Assembly (NCBI RefSeq): GCF_018603905.1
Contig: NZ_JAHFZZ010000010.1
Location: 62,001-126,000 of the forward strand
Source: Nonomuraea sp. NEAU-A123
Lineage (GTDB): Bacteria; Actinomycetota; Actinomycetes; Streptosporangiales; Streptosporangiaceae
DNA length: 64,000 nt
Direction: 5' to 3'
The notes under the pieces were generated by a model, which saw only the letters and a list, made by a program, of their open reading frames with translations, was not told the origin of the DNA and searched no databases. Position numbers and translations under genes: made by a program. Below are positions 25,701 to 33,014 of this stretch, piece after piece. Numbering within the stretch: the first letter of the stretch is position 1; each line of letters opens with the position of its first letter.

Positions 25701-26039
25701 GACGCCACGGGAGTGCAGCAGGTCGATCTCGTCCTGGACGATGACGCCACCGCCACCGCCGTACACCTTCACGTGCCCCGCGCCGCGCTCGCGCAGCAGG
25801 TCCACCAGGTAGCTGAAGAACTCCACGTGGCCGCCCTGGTAAGAGCTGATCGCCACGCCCTGGACGTCCTCCTGGACGGCGGCGGTGACGATCTCGTCCA
25901 CGGAACGGTTGTGCCCGAGGTGGATGACCTCCGCCCCCTGCGACTGGAGGATCCGCCGCATGATGTTGATCGCCGCGTCGTGGCCGTCGAACAGCGCCGC
26001 GGCGGTCACGAAACGGACAGGGTTCACCGGTACGTGCAC
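22761..26039 (-). CDS. icmF: Fused isobutyryl-CoA mutase IcmF
   Basis: IcmF interconverts isobutyryl-CoA and n-butyryl-CoA using adenosylcobalamin and carries its own G-protein chaperone. The 1092 residues show the fused order: a B12-binding domain (1-140, FDGHDAAINIMRR with H20 as the lower-axial ligand), a MeaI-type GTPase domain with P-loop GITGTGGSGKSS at 195-206 and NKYERRGAED, then the mutase TIM barrel from about 550 to the end. It is monocistronic with TAGGACGTCCTA in its promoter. Some IcmF proteins also act on pivalyl- or isovaleryl-CoA, which cannot be excluded. Confidence 0.95.
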   Translation of the reverse strand: MHVPVNPVRFVTAAALFDGHDAAINIMRRILQSQGAEVIHLGHNRSVDEIVTAAVQEDVQGVAISSYQGGHVEFFSYLVDLLRERGAGHVKVYGGGGGVIVQDEIDLLHSRGVTRIFSPEDGQRYGLPGMINKLIEECDVELDGVPSVEAVGSGDQTALARAITLIESGRAPAALLDGLRAAGARQGEGRAPVLGITGTGGSGKSSLTDELVHRLRVDNDDKLRIAIIAIDPTRRRGGGALLGDRIRMNSLGPQTYFRSLATRGAANEVPVCLDDVITACRAAGYDLVIVETPGIGQGDAGIVPHVDVPIYVMTPEFGAASQLEKIDMLDFAEAVVINKYERRGAEDALRDVRRQLVRNREAFGVAPDDMPVFGTIAARYNDAGVTALYHHLKELLVDKGMRTEPGLLAPVRGRTSQVAAAIVPPARVRYLAEIAETVRDYHAETLAQAAVARRRQQLTAVQALLTDGTAAGTGDGHADTGQAGPSRTDGRLAELAATAERELSDESRTLLDGWPAIKEQYTADELVVKVRDREIHTPLWRETLSGNRIPRVALPRYTDHGELLRFLRSENLPGSFPFTAGVFAFKRDDEDPTRMFAGEGDPFRTNRRFKLLSGGQSSTRLSTAFDSVTLYGHDPDLRPDIYGKVGTSGVSIATLDDMKVLYGGFDLTSPSTSVSMTINGPAPTILAFFLNAAIDQTLERFETEHGRRPYEEEERELRARTLATVRGTVQADILKEDQGQNTCIFSTEFSLRMMADIQEWFIRNSVRNFYSVSISGYHIAEAGANPISQLAFTLANGFTYVEAYLARGMRIDDFAPNLSFFFSNGMDPEYSVLGRVARRVWAVAMREKYGAAERSQKLKYHVQTSGRSLHAQEMDFNDIRTTLQALIAIYDNCNSLHTNAFDEAVTTPSADSVRRAMAIQLIINREWGLARNENPLQGSYIIDELTDLVEEAVLREFERLSERGGVLGAMETGYQRGRIQDESMLYESRKHDGSLPIVGVNTFRNPRADEPHQQKVELARGTEDEKRSQLDRLHAFHDRNRAEAPAALARLRDVAMSDGNAFEVLMEAARVCSLGQITDALFEAGGQYRRNV

Positions 26040-26079
26040 GCCTGATCACTCCTTTGTGGGGGCTCGCCTACCAAGATAC

Positions 26080-26091
26080 TAGGACGTCCTA
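26080..26091. promoter_or_regulatory. Palindrome TAGGACGTCCTA in the icmF promoter
   Basis: This perfect 12-bp palindrome sits in the 91-bp gap between icmF (minus) and the glucose-dehydrogenase-like gene (plus). On the minus strand a TAGTAT element overlaps its end and may be the icmF -10. A TetR-type repressor responding to an acyl-CoA would fit, but no regulator gene is adjacent. Either divergent gene could be the target. Confidence 0.5.
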
Positions 26092-26130
26092 CTAATTCCC
26101 AACGTTTCCCGGCGGGGTAGTAATCCGGGC

Positions 26131-27171
26131 ATGCGAGCACTGACGTTGCAGCCGGGTGAAAAGGGATCTCTCGCGGTGGAAGAAGTCGCCGATCCAGCGC
26201 CGAAGCCGGGCGAACTCCTGGTGCGGGGACTGGCCGTGGGCGTGTGCGGGACCGACAGGGAACTCGCCGCGGCCGACTTCGGCTGGCCGTCTGACCGGCG
26301 GATGATCCTCGGCCACGAGTCGCTCGGCCGGGTGCTCGAGGCGCCCGCCGACTCCGGCTTCTCCCCCGGCGATCTCGTGGTCGGCGTGGTGCGCCGCCCC
26401 GATCCCGAGCCGTGCCCGGCGTGCGCCAGGGATGAGTTCGACATGTGCCGCAACGGCCGTTACACCGAACGCGGCATCAAGGAGCTCGACGGGTACGGCA
26501 GCGAGCGCTGGACCGTCGAGACCGGCTACGCGGTGCCGCTGGAGCCGGCGCTGGAGCCGGTCGGCATGCTGATCGAGCCGGCGTCGGTGGTCGCCAAGGC
26601 TTGGGAGCACATCGAGCACATCGGCTCGCGGGCCGGGTTCGAGCCACGCTCGGTGCTCATCACGGGCGCCGGGCCGATCGGCCTGCTCGCGGCCCTGCTC
26701 GGCAGGCAGCGCGGGCTGGAGGTGCATGTGCTCGACCGGGTCACGGGCGGGCTCAAGCCGGAGCTGGTGGCCGCGCTCGGCGGCACCTACCACAGCGGCT
26801 CGGCGCTCGACGCGGTCGGCGACCTCCGGCCCGACGTCATCATCGAGGCCACGGGCGCCGGGCGGCTGATCGTCGACGCGATGACCCGCACCGCCGCCGC
26901 CGGCATCGTCTGCCTCACCGGCGTCTCCCCCTCCGGCGCGCCGCTGCCGATGGACGTGGAAGGGATCAACCGCCACCTCGTGCTCACCAACAGCGTGGTC
27001 TTCGGATCGGTCAACGGCAACCAGCGCCACTTCCGGCTCGCCGCCGACGCGCTGGCCGCGGCGGATCTCGGGTGGCTGGAGCGGCTGATCACCCGGCGGC
27101 TGCCGCTGGAGCGGGCGTTCGAGGCCTTCCAGCCGGGCGCCGGCGACGTCAAGGTCGTCATCGACCTGTGA
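26131..27171 (+). CDS. Glucose 1-dehydrogenase-like zinc MDR
   Basis: The 346-residue enzyme belongs to the glucose/threonine dehydrogenase branch of the MDR superfamily. It has GVCGTDRELAAADFGWPS near residue 36 (catalytic Cys), GHESLGRVLEAP near 64, a partial structural-zinc segment CPACARDEFDMC near 96-107, and the Rossmann motif VLITGAGPIGLLAA near 178. Related archaeal and halophilic enzymes oxidise glucose or galactose to the lactone with NAD(P). The structural-zinc site has fewer cysteines than classic ADHs. It is divergent from icmF. Confidence 0.87.
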   Translation: MRALTLQPGEKGSLAVEEVADPAPKPGELLVRGLAVGVCGTDRELAAADFGWPSDRRMILGHESLGRVLEAPADSGFSPGDLVVGVVRRPDPEPCPACARDEFDMCRNGRYTERGIKELDGYGSERWTVETGYAVPLEPALEPVGMLIEPASVVAKAWEHIEHIGSRAGFEPRSVLITGAGPIGLLAALLGRQRGLEVHVLDRVTGGLKPELVAALGGTYHSGSALDAVGDLRPDVIIEATGAGRLIVDAMTRTAAAGIVCLTGVSPSGAPLPMDVEGINRHLVLTNSVVFGSVNGNQRHFRLAADALAAADLGWLERLITRRLPLERAFEAFQPGAGDVKVVIDL

Positions 27172-27174
27172 CGG

Positions 27175-28137
27175 TCAGGAACGCGGTTCGTACGGCTTGC
27201 GGCGGGTGGTGGAGTGGTGGGGGGTCTGCGCGGGCACGAGAGCCCTGGCCGGAGTGGGCGGGCCACCCACCCGGACCGGCTCGAGAGGCGCCTCGGCGTA
27301 GCTGGCGGATCTCGTTTCCTTCGTACCGGTACGCGACGCCGCTTTGGCCGACCCCCGCTTGGCAGAGGCGGACTTGGCGGACTGCGCCGGCTTCTCGGTG
27401 GCCGGGCGCGGCTTGGCGTTGCCGGATTGCGGCTTCGCGGGCGCGGGCTCGGTGGCCGCGGGCTTTCCGGACGCCTTCCATGGCCAGGTGAAGCGGCGGT
27501 GGGTGCCGCGGCGGCGGCCCGCGAGGCGTAAGGAGACCAGGACCGTGGTGAGCACCATCACGGTGAGCAGGGCCAGCGGGGAGCCCAGGACGTCCATCGG
27601 CGACCCCTGCGGCATCGGCTGCGGCTGGCGGGCCAGCGGGTGCTCGGTGGACCGGATGTCGTTCAGCGTGGCGTTGGCCTGCACCACGCGCGGCAGGCCG
27701 TACCCGACGACGTCCTTGTGCATGTCGCGGGACTTGCGCTTGAGCCAGACGCTGTCGACGTTGGCCTCGATCGTGTGGATCTTCTTGCCGTCGACCCGTT
27801 CGACGATGCCGACGTGGTCGATGCCCTTGTAGCTCTTGCCGCCTCCCCAGTCGAAGAAGACCAGGGCTCCGGGCTCGGGCTGCTGGGACCAGGCGCCCTG
27901 CTTGATGAACCAGGCCGCGTGCGAGGGGGTCCAGGCGAACTGGCCGACGTAGTCACCGACCCCGGCCTTGTCGGCCGCCCAGGCGATGAACATGTCGCAC
28001 CACGGCGCGTCCCGGTATTGCGGATCCTTGACGCGTTCCGCGTACCACTGCCCGAACTTGGTGAGCTGGCCACCCTTCTCGCGGTAGCCGACTTCCCCAC
28101 GCACCTCTTTCAGCAGACTTGCCGCGATCGAGTCCAG
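27175..28137 (-). CDS. CHAP-domain amidase/peptidase-like membrane protein, probable CTG start
   Basis: The protein has an N-terminal CHAP fold with the expected Cys (APWCDMFIAWAA), His (GIDHVGIVE) and Asn (TIEANVDS), then one membrane segment (VLGSPLALLTVMVLTTVLVS) and an Ala/Lys/Pro-rich basic tail. CHAP enzymes usually cut peptidoglycan amide bonds. The only conventional start is GTG at 28104. However, GGAGGAG at 28142-28148 is 4 nt before an in-frame CTG at 28135-28137 that adds DSIAASLLKE before VRGEVGYRE. I prefer the CTG start. No standard secretion signal is visible, so export is unclear. Confidence 0.8.
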   Translation of the reverse strand: MDSIAASLLKEVRGEVGYREKGGQLTKFGQWYAERVKDPQYRDAPWCDMFIAWAADKAGVGDYVGQFAWTPSHAAWFIKQGAWSQQPEPGALVFFDWGGGKSYKGIDHVGIVERVDGKKIHTIEANVDSVWLKRKSRDMHKDVVGYGLPRVVQANATLNDIRSTEHPLARQPQPMPQGSPMDVLGSPLALLTVMVLTTVLVSLRLAGRRRGTHRRFTWPWKASGKPAATEPAPAKPQSGNAKPRPATEKPAQSAKSASAKRGSAKAASRTGTKETRSASYAEAPLEPVRVGGPPTPARALVPAQTPHHSTTRRKPYEPRS

Positions 28138-28302
28138 GATCCACTCCTCCAGAAAAACCGGCAGATCACGATGGACTGTAGTAGCGACATCGCGCTCGCG
28201 CGCCGAACACTAGGAAAGTGTCTACCTATGAGCCGAAATTTCGGTTATGTGACTGGTGAGGCTGGTGGGACTGGATGGTCTGGCTACTATGCGGGACCGT
28301 AC

Positions 28303-29073
28303 TCAGGCCCCCGCGCCCACCCGGAAGATCTGCTCGTCGCCCGCGCCCGGCGCCACCACGTCGGCGACGATCACGGTCACGTTGTCCGGCGAGCCGCCCT
28401 CGTTGGCCAGGTCGATCAGCCGCTGGACGGCCGCCGCCGGGTCTGTCACCGTGGTCAGCACCTCGTGCAGGACCTCGGGCCCGAGCACGGTGGTGAGCCC
28501 GTCAGAACAGAGGAGATAGCGATCATCCGGCTCGGCCTCGCGCAGCGCCATGTCCGGCTCCGCCCGGCCCTCGCTGCCCAGCACGCGCAGCACCATCGAC
28601 CGCCGCGGGTGCACCGCGGCCTGATCCTCTGTTATCCGTCCTTCGTCCACCATGGACTGCACAAGTGTGTGATCCTTGGTCATCTGGTAGAGAGCACCAT
28701 CGCGCAGCAGGTATCCGCGGGAGTCACCGAGATGAGCAAGGGCGAACCGGTAGCCGTCCCACAGCATGGCGGTCACCGTGGTCCCCATCCCCCTGCGCGC
28801 GGGGTCGATGTCCGCCAGCTCCACCAGCCTGCGGGCCGCCTCGTGCACGGCGCCCTCAAGGGCGGCCTCCAGATCCGAGCCCGTTTCGGGAAGCGTGGCA
28901 TCCAGCTCGCGCATGACGGCGATCGCAGCCGAACTCGCCAGCTCGCCGGCCGCGTGTCCGCCCATCCCGTCGGCCACCACAACCAAGCGGCCACTCGCAT
29001 AGCCGGAGTCCTCGTTCTGCTCCCTGCGGCGGCCCACGTCTGATCCGGCGGCATAGCGGATGTTGTGCTTCAT
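28303..29073 (-). CDS. PP2C-family protein Ser/Thr phosphatase
   Basis: The 256-residue cytoplasmic phosphatase has the metal-binding motifs of PP2C/PPM enzymes: EQNEDSGYA near residue 18, VVVADGMGGHAAGE near 31, RGMGTTVTAML near 93, HLGDSRGYLLRDG near 114, LCSDGLTTVL near 188 and SPDNVTVIVA near 232. It lacks the membrane anchor of mycobacterial PstP. It is divergent from the DNA methyltransferase and Ser/Thr kinase genes, so it may reverse phosphorylation by that kinase. The partnership is inferred from proximity only. Confidence 0.93.
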   Translation of the reverse strand: MKHNIRYAAGSDVGRRREQNEDSGYASGRLVVVADGMGGHAAGELASSAAIAVMRELDATLPETGSDLEAALEGAVHEAARRLVELADIDPARRGMGTTVTAMLWDGYRFALAHLGDSRGYLLRDGALYQMTKDHTLVQSMVDEGRITEDQAAVHPRRSMVLRVLGSEGRAEPDMALREAEPDDRYLLCSDGLTTVLGPEVLHEVLTTVTDPAAAVQRLIDLANEGGSPDNVTVIVADVVAPGAGDEQIFRVGAGA

Positions 29074-29149
29074 ACCCAGCAGTAAATCATTGGTTGAAAG
29101 ACTTCACAAGCAGATGCACTGAAGACTCTTGTGAACTACTGTGGGCTCC

Positions 29150-30898
29150 ATGACCCACGACCCGACCGTGAACGCCGGGGACATAGCCCGGCTCGCCGGT
29201 GTCGGGCGGGCCGCGGTGAGCAACTGGCGCCGCCGCCACGACGACTTCCCTCTGCCCATCGGCGGCACCACCAATCAGCCGTTGTTCTCGCTGCGCCAGG
29301 TCGAATCATGGTTGCGGCGCTATGGGAAGTCCTACCAGGTCTCGCTGGGAGATCGTGTGTGGCAACGCCTGAAAGCCGCCGGCGATTTGCGGCTGGGCGA
29401 GTTGGTGGCGCAGGCCGGCCTCTTGCTGACCACGGGCGAGAGCAAGCTGGAGCCCGAGCTGGCCGGATTGCTGGCCGAGCTGGCCGAGCAGCATGATCCG
29501 CTCACCGCCTACGAATTCCTCTGCGAACGCTACCTGGAGGCGCATTCCCGGCAGCTCTCCGTCACGCGTGACGACGTGGCCGAGCTGATGGTCGGGCTCG
29601 TCCACACCGACGGCGCGACGATCCTCGACCCTGCCTGCGGCGTCGGCACCCTCTTGCTCAACTCCGGGGCCGCCAAGGTGCTCGGCCAGGACCTCAGCGA
29701 GACCTCGGCGCTCATCACCGCCGCCCGGCTGCGGCTGCGCGGCGCCGAGGCGGAGGTGGTGCCCGGCGACTCGATGCGCCACGACGGCTTCGCCGGTGTG
29801 AAGGCCGACGCGGTCATCTGCGACCCGCCGTTCAACGAGCGGGCCTGGGGCTACGAGGAGCTGACCGGCGACCCCCGCTGGGAGTACGGCCTGCCGCCGC
29901 GCGGCGAGCCCGAGCTGGCCTGGGTCCAGCACTGCCTCACCCACGTCAGGCCCGGCGGCATGGTGGCCATGCTGATGCCCCCGGCCGCGGCCAGCCGCAA
30001 GGCGGGCCGGCGGATCCGGGCCAACCTGCTGCGCGCCGGCGCCCTGCGTGGCGTGGTCGCGCTGGCGGGCTCCGACCTGTGGCTGCTGCGCCGCCCGGCC
30101 GCGGGCGAGCGCCCGCCGTCCGACGTGCTGATCGTCGACGCCACGGCCGACCACTCCGTCGTCGGGCCGGCGTGGCGGGCCTATCTCGACGACCGCTCCG
30201 ACCAGACCGTACGCATCATCGACCTGCTGGCCGACGAGGTCGACATGACCCCGGCCCGCCACCAGCGGCGCGACGACCTCGGGCGGGCGTTCACCGAGGC
30301 ACGCGACCGGTTTCTGGCCGCGGCGGCCACCCCGCCCGACCTCAAGGTGCTCGACGAGCCGCTCGACCAGCCCGTCACCACGGTCGGCGACCTGATCAAG
30401 GAGGGCCTGCTGACCACGCTGCAGGCGCCGCCCAAGATGGCGACCGGCGGCGGCGACGTCTCGATGCTCACCGCCGACGACGTGACCAGCGGCGCCACGG
30501 CCTCCGGCCGGGCCCCGGCGCAGCAGGGGCTCGTCCTGGTCCAGCCGGGCGACGTGGTGGCGTCCTACTCCAGCGTGCGGGTGATGGCCGAGGGCGGCTG
30601 CGTGCTCGGTCCGCATCTGACGCTCTACCGGGTCGACGCGCGCCGGCTCGACCCCGACTTCCTGGCCGGCCACCTGCGGGCCGCCGGCGGGCGCGCGACC
30701 ACCGGCTCCAGCCGCTTCGACGTGCGCCGCACCCGCCTGCCCCGCCTCCCGCTCAAGGACCAGAAGTCGTACGGTGAAGCCTTCAGACAGCTCGCGGTGC
30801 TCGAAGACGCGCTGCGCGAGACCTCGGCGCTCGGCCAGACACTCATCCGGCTCGGCCTCGACGGTCTGACCGACGGCCACCTGCACCCGCAGTCTTGA
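29150..30898 (+). CDS. N6-adenine DNA methyltransferase with N-terminal HTH, orphan HsdM-like
   Basis: This 582-residue protein begins with an HTH (about 7-60; NAGDIARLAGVGRAAVSNWR) and has a gamma-class N6-adenine methylase core: motif I DPACGVGTLL at 160-169 and motif IV DPPF at 225-228, where NPPF/Y is usual. A C-terminal region resembles a target-recognition domain. No restriction or specificity subunit gene is adjacent, so it is probably an orphan epigenetic or regulatory methylase. A Ser/Thr kinase gene follows after 41 bp. The start is ATG at 29150; GTG at 29141 is possible. Confidence 0.85.
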   Translation: MTHDPTVNAGDIARLAGVGRAAVSNWRRRHDDFPLPIGGTTNQPLFSLRQVESWLRRYGKSYQVSLGDRVWQRLKAAGDLRLGELVAQAGLLLTTGESKLEPELAGLLAELAEQHDPLTAYEFLCERYLEAHSRQLSVTRDDVAELMVGLVHTDGATILDPACGVGTLLLNSGAAKVLGQDLSETSALITAARLRLRGAEAEVVPGDSMRHDGFAGVKADAVICDPPFNERAWGYEELTGDPRWEYGLPPRGEPELAWVQHCLTHVRPGGMVAMLMPPAAASRKAGRRIRANLLRAGALRGVVALAGSDLWLLRRPAAGERPPSDVLIVDATADHSVVGPAWRAYLDDRSDQTVRIIDLLADEVDMTPARHQRRDDLGRAFTEARDRFLAAAATPPDLKVLDEPLDQPVTTVGDLIKEGLLTTLQAPPKMATGGGDVSMLTADDVTSGATASGRAPAQQGLVLVQPGDVVASYSSVRVMAEGGCVLGPHLTLYRVDARRLDPDFLAGHLRAAGGRATTGSSRFDVRRTRLPRLPLKDQKSYGEAFRQLAVLEDALRETSALGQTLIRLGLDGLTDGHLHPQS

Positions 30899-30939
30899 CG
30901 GTGTATTTTTTCCCGAAAAGGGGCAGCGGGGAGGGGCCA

Positions 30940-31830
30940 ATGGTCATCGGTGACCGATATGTGCTCGACCATCTCCCGCTCGGCCAGGGCGGCATGGGGG
31001 CCGTCTACGCGGGCCACGACCGCCACCTCGACCGCCGGGTGGCGGTGAAGCTGCTCCACCTGCCGAGCGGCCCCGATGAGGAGCTGGAGCGCCGCTTCAT
31101 CCGCGAAGCGCGCATCCTGGCCCGGCTGGAGCATCCGGGTGCCCCGGTGCTCTACGACTTCGGCACCCACGAGCAGCGCCTCTACCAGGTGATGCAGTTC
31201 ATCGAGGGTGTCACGGTGGCCGACGTGGTCAGCGAGCACGGCCCGCTGCCGGTGCCGTGGGCCGCCGCGATCGCCGCCCAGGCGTGCGCGGTCCTGTCGG
31301 CCGCGCATGCCCTGTCGATCTGCCATCGCGACCTCAAGCCGACCAACCTGATGCTCTGCCCCGACGGCAGCGTGAAGGTGCTCGACTTCGGCCTGGCCCT
31401 GCTGCGGGACGCCGACGTCACCACGTTCACCAGGATCGGCCAGATCCTCGGCACGCCCGCGTACATGGCTCCCGAGCAGATCCAGCACGGCATCGCCGAG
31501 CCGCGCAGCGATCTCTACGCGCTGGGCTGCGTGCTGCACGAGATGCTGACGGGCCGCCAGCTTTTCACCGGGCCGACCGACTACGTGGTCTTCGAGAAGC
31601 AGGTCAAAGAGCGGCCGCCCGCGATCCCGGACCTGCCGGAGGCGCTGGGCGCGCTCCTGGCCGGGCTGCTGGAGAAGAAGCCGGGCGACCGGCCCGCCGA
31701 CGCCGACACGCTGTACGAGCGGCTGGAGCCGTTCGCGGTCGGCCTGCCGATGCTGCCCGGCTTCCTGACCAGGTCGCCGAGCCCGGGCCGGATGTACGCC
31801 CGGATGGTCGGCCGCGTCCTCAGCGGCTAG
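30940..31830 (+). CDS. Soluble Hanks-type Ser/Thr protein kinase
   Basis: The 296-residue protein is almost only a kinase domain: glycine loop GQGGMGAVYAG (15-25), VAVKLL with K37, catalytic HRDLKPTN (129-136), DFG (149-151) and GTPAYMAPEQ (171-180). There is no membrane segment or PASTA domain, so it is cytoplasmic. I start it at ATG 30940, preceded by GGGGAGGGG; an upstream in-frame TTG overlaps the methylase stop and has no such site. It may be cotranscribed with the DNA methyltransferase and could phosphorylate it or regulators encoded nearby. This is inference. Confidence 0.92.
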   Translation: MVIGDRYVLDHLPLGQGGMGAVYAGHDRHLDRRVAVKLLHLPSGPDEELERRFIREARILARLEHPGAPVLYDFGTHEQRLYQVMQFIEGVTVADVVSEHGPLPVPWAAAIAAQACAVLSAAHALSICHRDLKPTNLMLCPDGSVKVLDFGLALLRDADVTTFTRIGQILGTPAYMAPEQIQHGIAEPRSDLYALGCVLHEMLTGRQLFTGPTDYVVFEKQVKERPPAIPDLPEALGALLAGLLEKKPGDRPADADTLYERLEPFAVGLPMLPGFLTRSPSPGRMYARMVGRVLSG

Positions 31831-31838
31831 TCCGAGGC

Positions 31839-33014
31839 TCACCGCTCGCGGGTGAGGCGGCTCCTGACCGCCAGTCCGGCCACGGCGAGCCACGGCCCGA
31901 GCAGCAGGGCCGTACACGCCAGCGCGTACCAGAACCGCCAGGCGGCGGGCCCGGCCGCCACCTCGGCCGCCGTCCACCGCAGCAGGCTCACCAGCACGGG
32001 CAGGGCGAAGAAGGCCAGCCAGGCGGCCACCACGAACAGCCCCGCCAGCCAGAGCCAGCGGAACCAGAGCCCGGCCCGCACGTCCCGCGGGTCGGCGGCG
32101 GCCAGTTCCGCCGCCTCGCCCTCGCGGAGCCGCCCGAAGGCCCGGCGGAGCAGGAGCGTCTTGACCCGCCACAGGTCCTTGCAGCGCAGCCAGGTGATCA
32201 GCACCGCGTACAGGTCGGTGCGCAGGAAGACCATGCACTGCCAGACCATCTGGAAGACCAGGATGTACGCCACGGCGCCCAGCACGGTGTTGTCGGCGAC
32301 CATCCGCCAGCCGAGCACCACGGCCAGCATCACGGAGTCGATGGCGAGCCCGGCCAGCAGCGGCCCGTAACGCCGCTTCCTGGGCACCGACCAGAGCAGC
32401 GACAGATCGGTCTCGAAGACCAGGAACGCCATCCTCCTGTCGATGCCGAACCGCGCCGGGAGGTCCAGCGCGCGGGCCGCCAGCCAGTGCCAGCCCTCGT
32501 GCACCGCGGCCAGCACCAGCGTGATCGGGTAGACCAGCAACGCGCCGAGCCCGATGTCGGACACGGCGAAGGCGTCGCCGGCGGGGTCGGGTCTGAGCGC
32601 GGGGACGAGGACCAGCGCGGCCAGGCTGAACAGGGCGGCGGCGCCGTACCCGAACCAGGCGACGCGGCCGAACAGCGGTCTGGCCAGTTCGGGGCGCAGG
32701 CCGCTCAGCCAGCGGCGGCCCTGGATGGGCGCGGTGGCGACGGGCATCCGCTCGTCGCCGGGGTCGTCTTCGTCGAGGAAGCCCAGCTCGCGCAGGGTCT
32801 CCACGAACGCGGGCACGTCCACGGGCTCGCCCGCGTACTCCTCGGCCCGCCTGGCCGTCTCCTCGACGGTCGCGCCGTTCATGAGCGCGGCGATCACCAC
32901 GCCGCCGACGGCCGGGATCGAGATGAACGTGCCCGCCTCCGGGTCTCCGACCAGCACCTCCTCGCCCTCGTCCACCAGGCTGAGGCGGCGCAGCCGTACC
33001 GGCTGGGTGGTCAT
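31839..33014 (-). CDS. Membrane M50-type metalloprotease with N-terminal PqqD/RRE-like domain
   Basis: The 391-residue protein has an N-terminal PqqD-like winged domain (about 6-82: VRLRRLSLVDEGEEVLVGD, then ETLRELGFLDE), which in RiPP pathways binds the leader peptide. It continues with about seven hydrophobic segments and the zinc motif HEGWH at 172-176 inside a membrane helix, as in site-2-type proteases. It overlaps the ThiF-like gene by ATGA, so the products should act together. I infer processing or export of the peptide encoded upstream. A second metal ligand (the aspartate in LAGLAID near 226) is plausible but unproven. Confidence 0.82.
   Translation of the reverse strand: MTTQPVRLRRLSLVDEGEEVLVGDPEAGTFISIPAVGGVVIAALMNGATVEETARRAEEYAGEPVDVPAFVETLRELGFLDEDDPGDERMPVATAPIQGRRWLSGLRPELARPLFGRVAWFGYGAAALFSLAALVLVPALRPDPAGDAFAVSDIGLGALLVYPITLVLAAVHEGWHWLAARALDLPARFGIDRRMAFLVFETDLSLLWSVPRKRRYGPLLAGLAIDSVMLAVVLGWRMVADNTVLGAVAYILVFQMVWQCMVFLRTDLYAVLITWLRCKDLWRVKTLLLRRAFGRLREGEAAELAAADPRDVRAGLWFRWLWLAGLFVVAAWLAFFALPVLVSLLRWTAAEVAAGPAAWRFWYALACTALLLGPWLAVAGLAVRSRLTRER

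Noticed and set aside
30895..30939. TTG start for the Ser/Thr kinase
   Set aside because: ATG 30940 has GGGGAGGGG directly upstream and starts at the normal kinase N-terminus.
29306..30940. 544-codon minus-strand open frame
   Set aside because: It is antisense to the DNA methyltransferase, which has motifs I and IV; the mirror protein has none.
28303..31830. Pgl or BREX phage-defence system
   Set aside because: A methylase and a kinase are present, but PglZ, PglY/BrxC and the large PglW architecture are absent.
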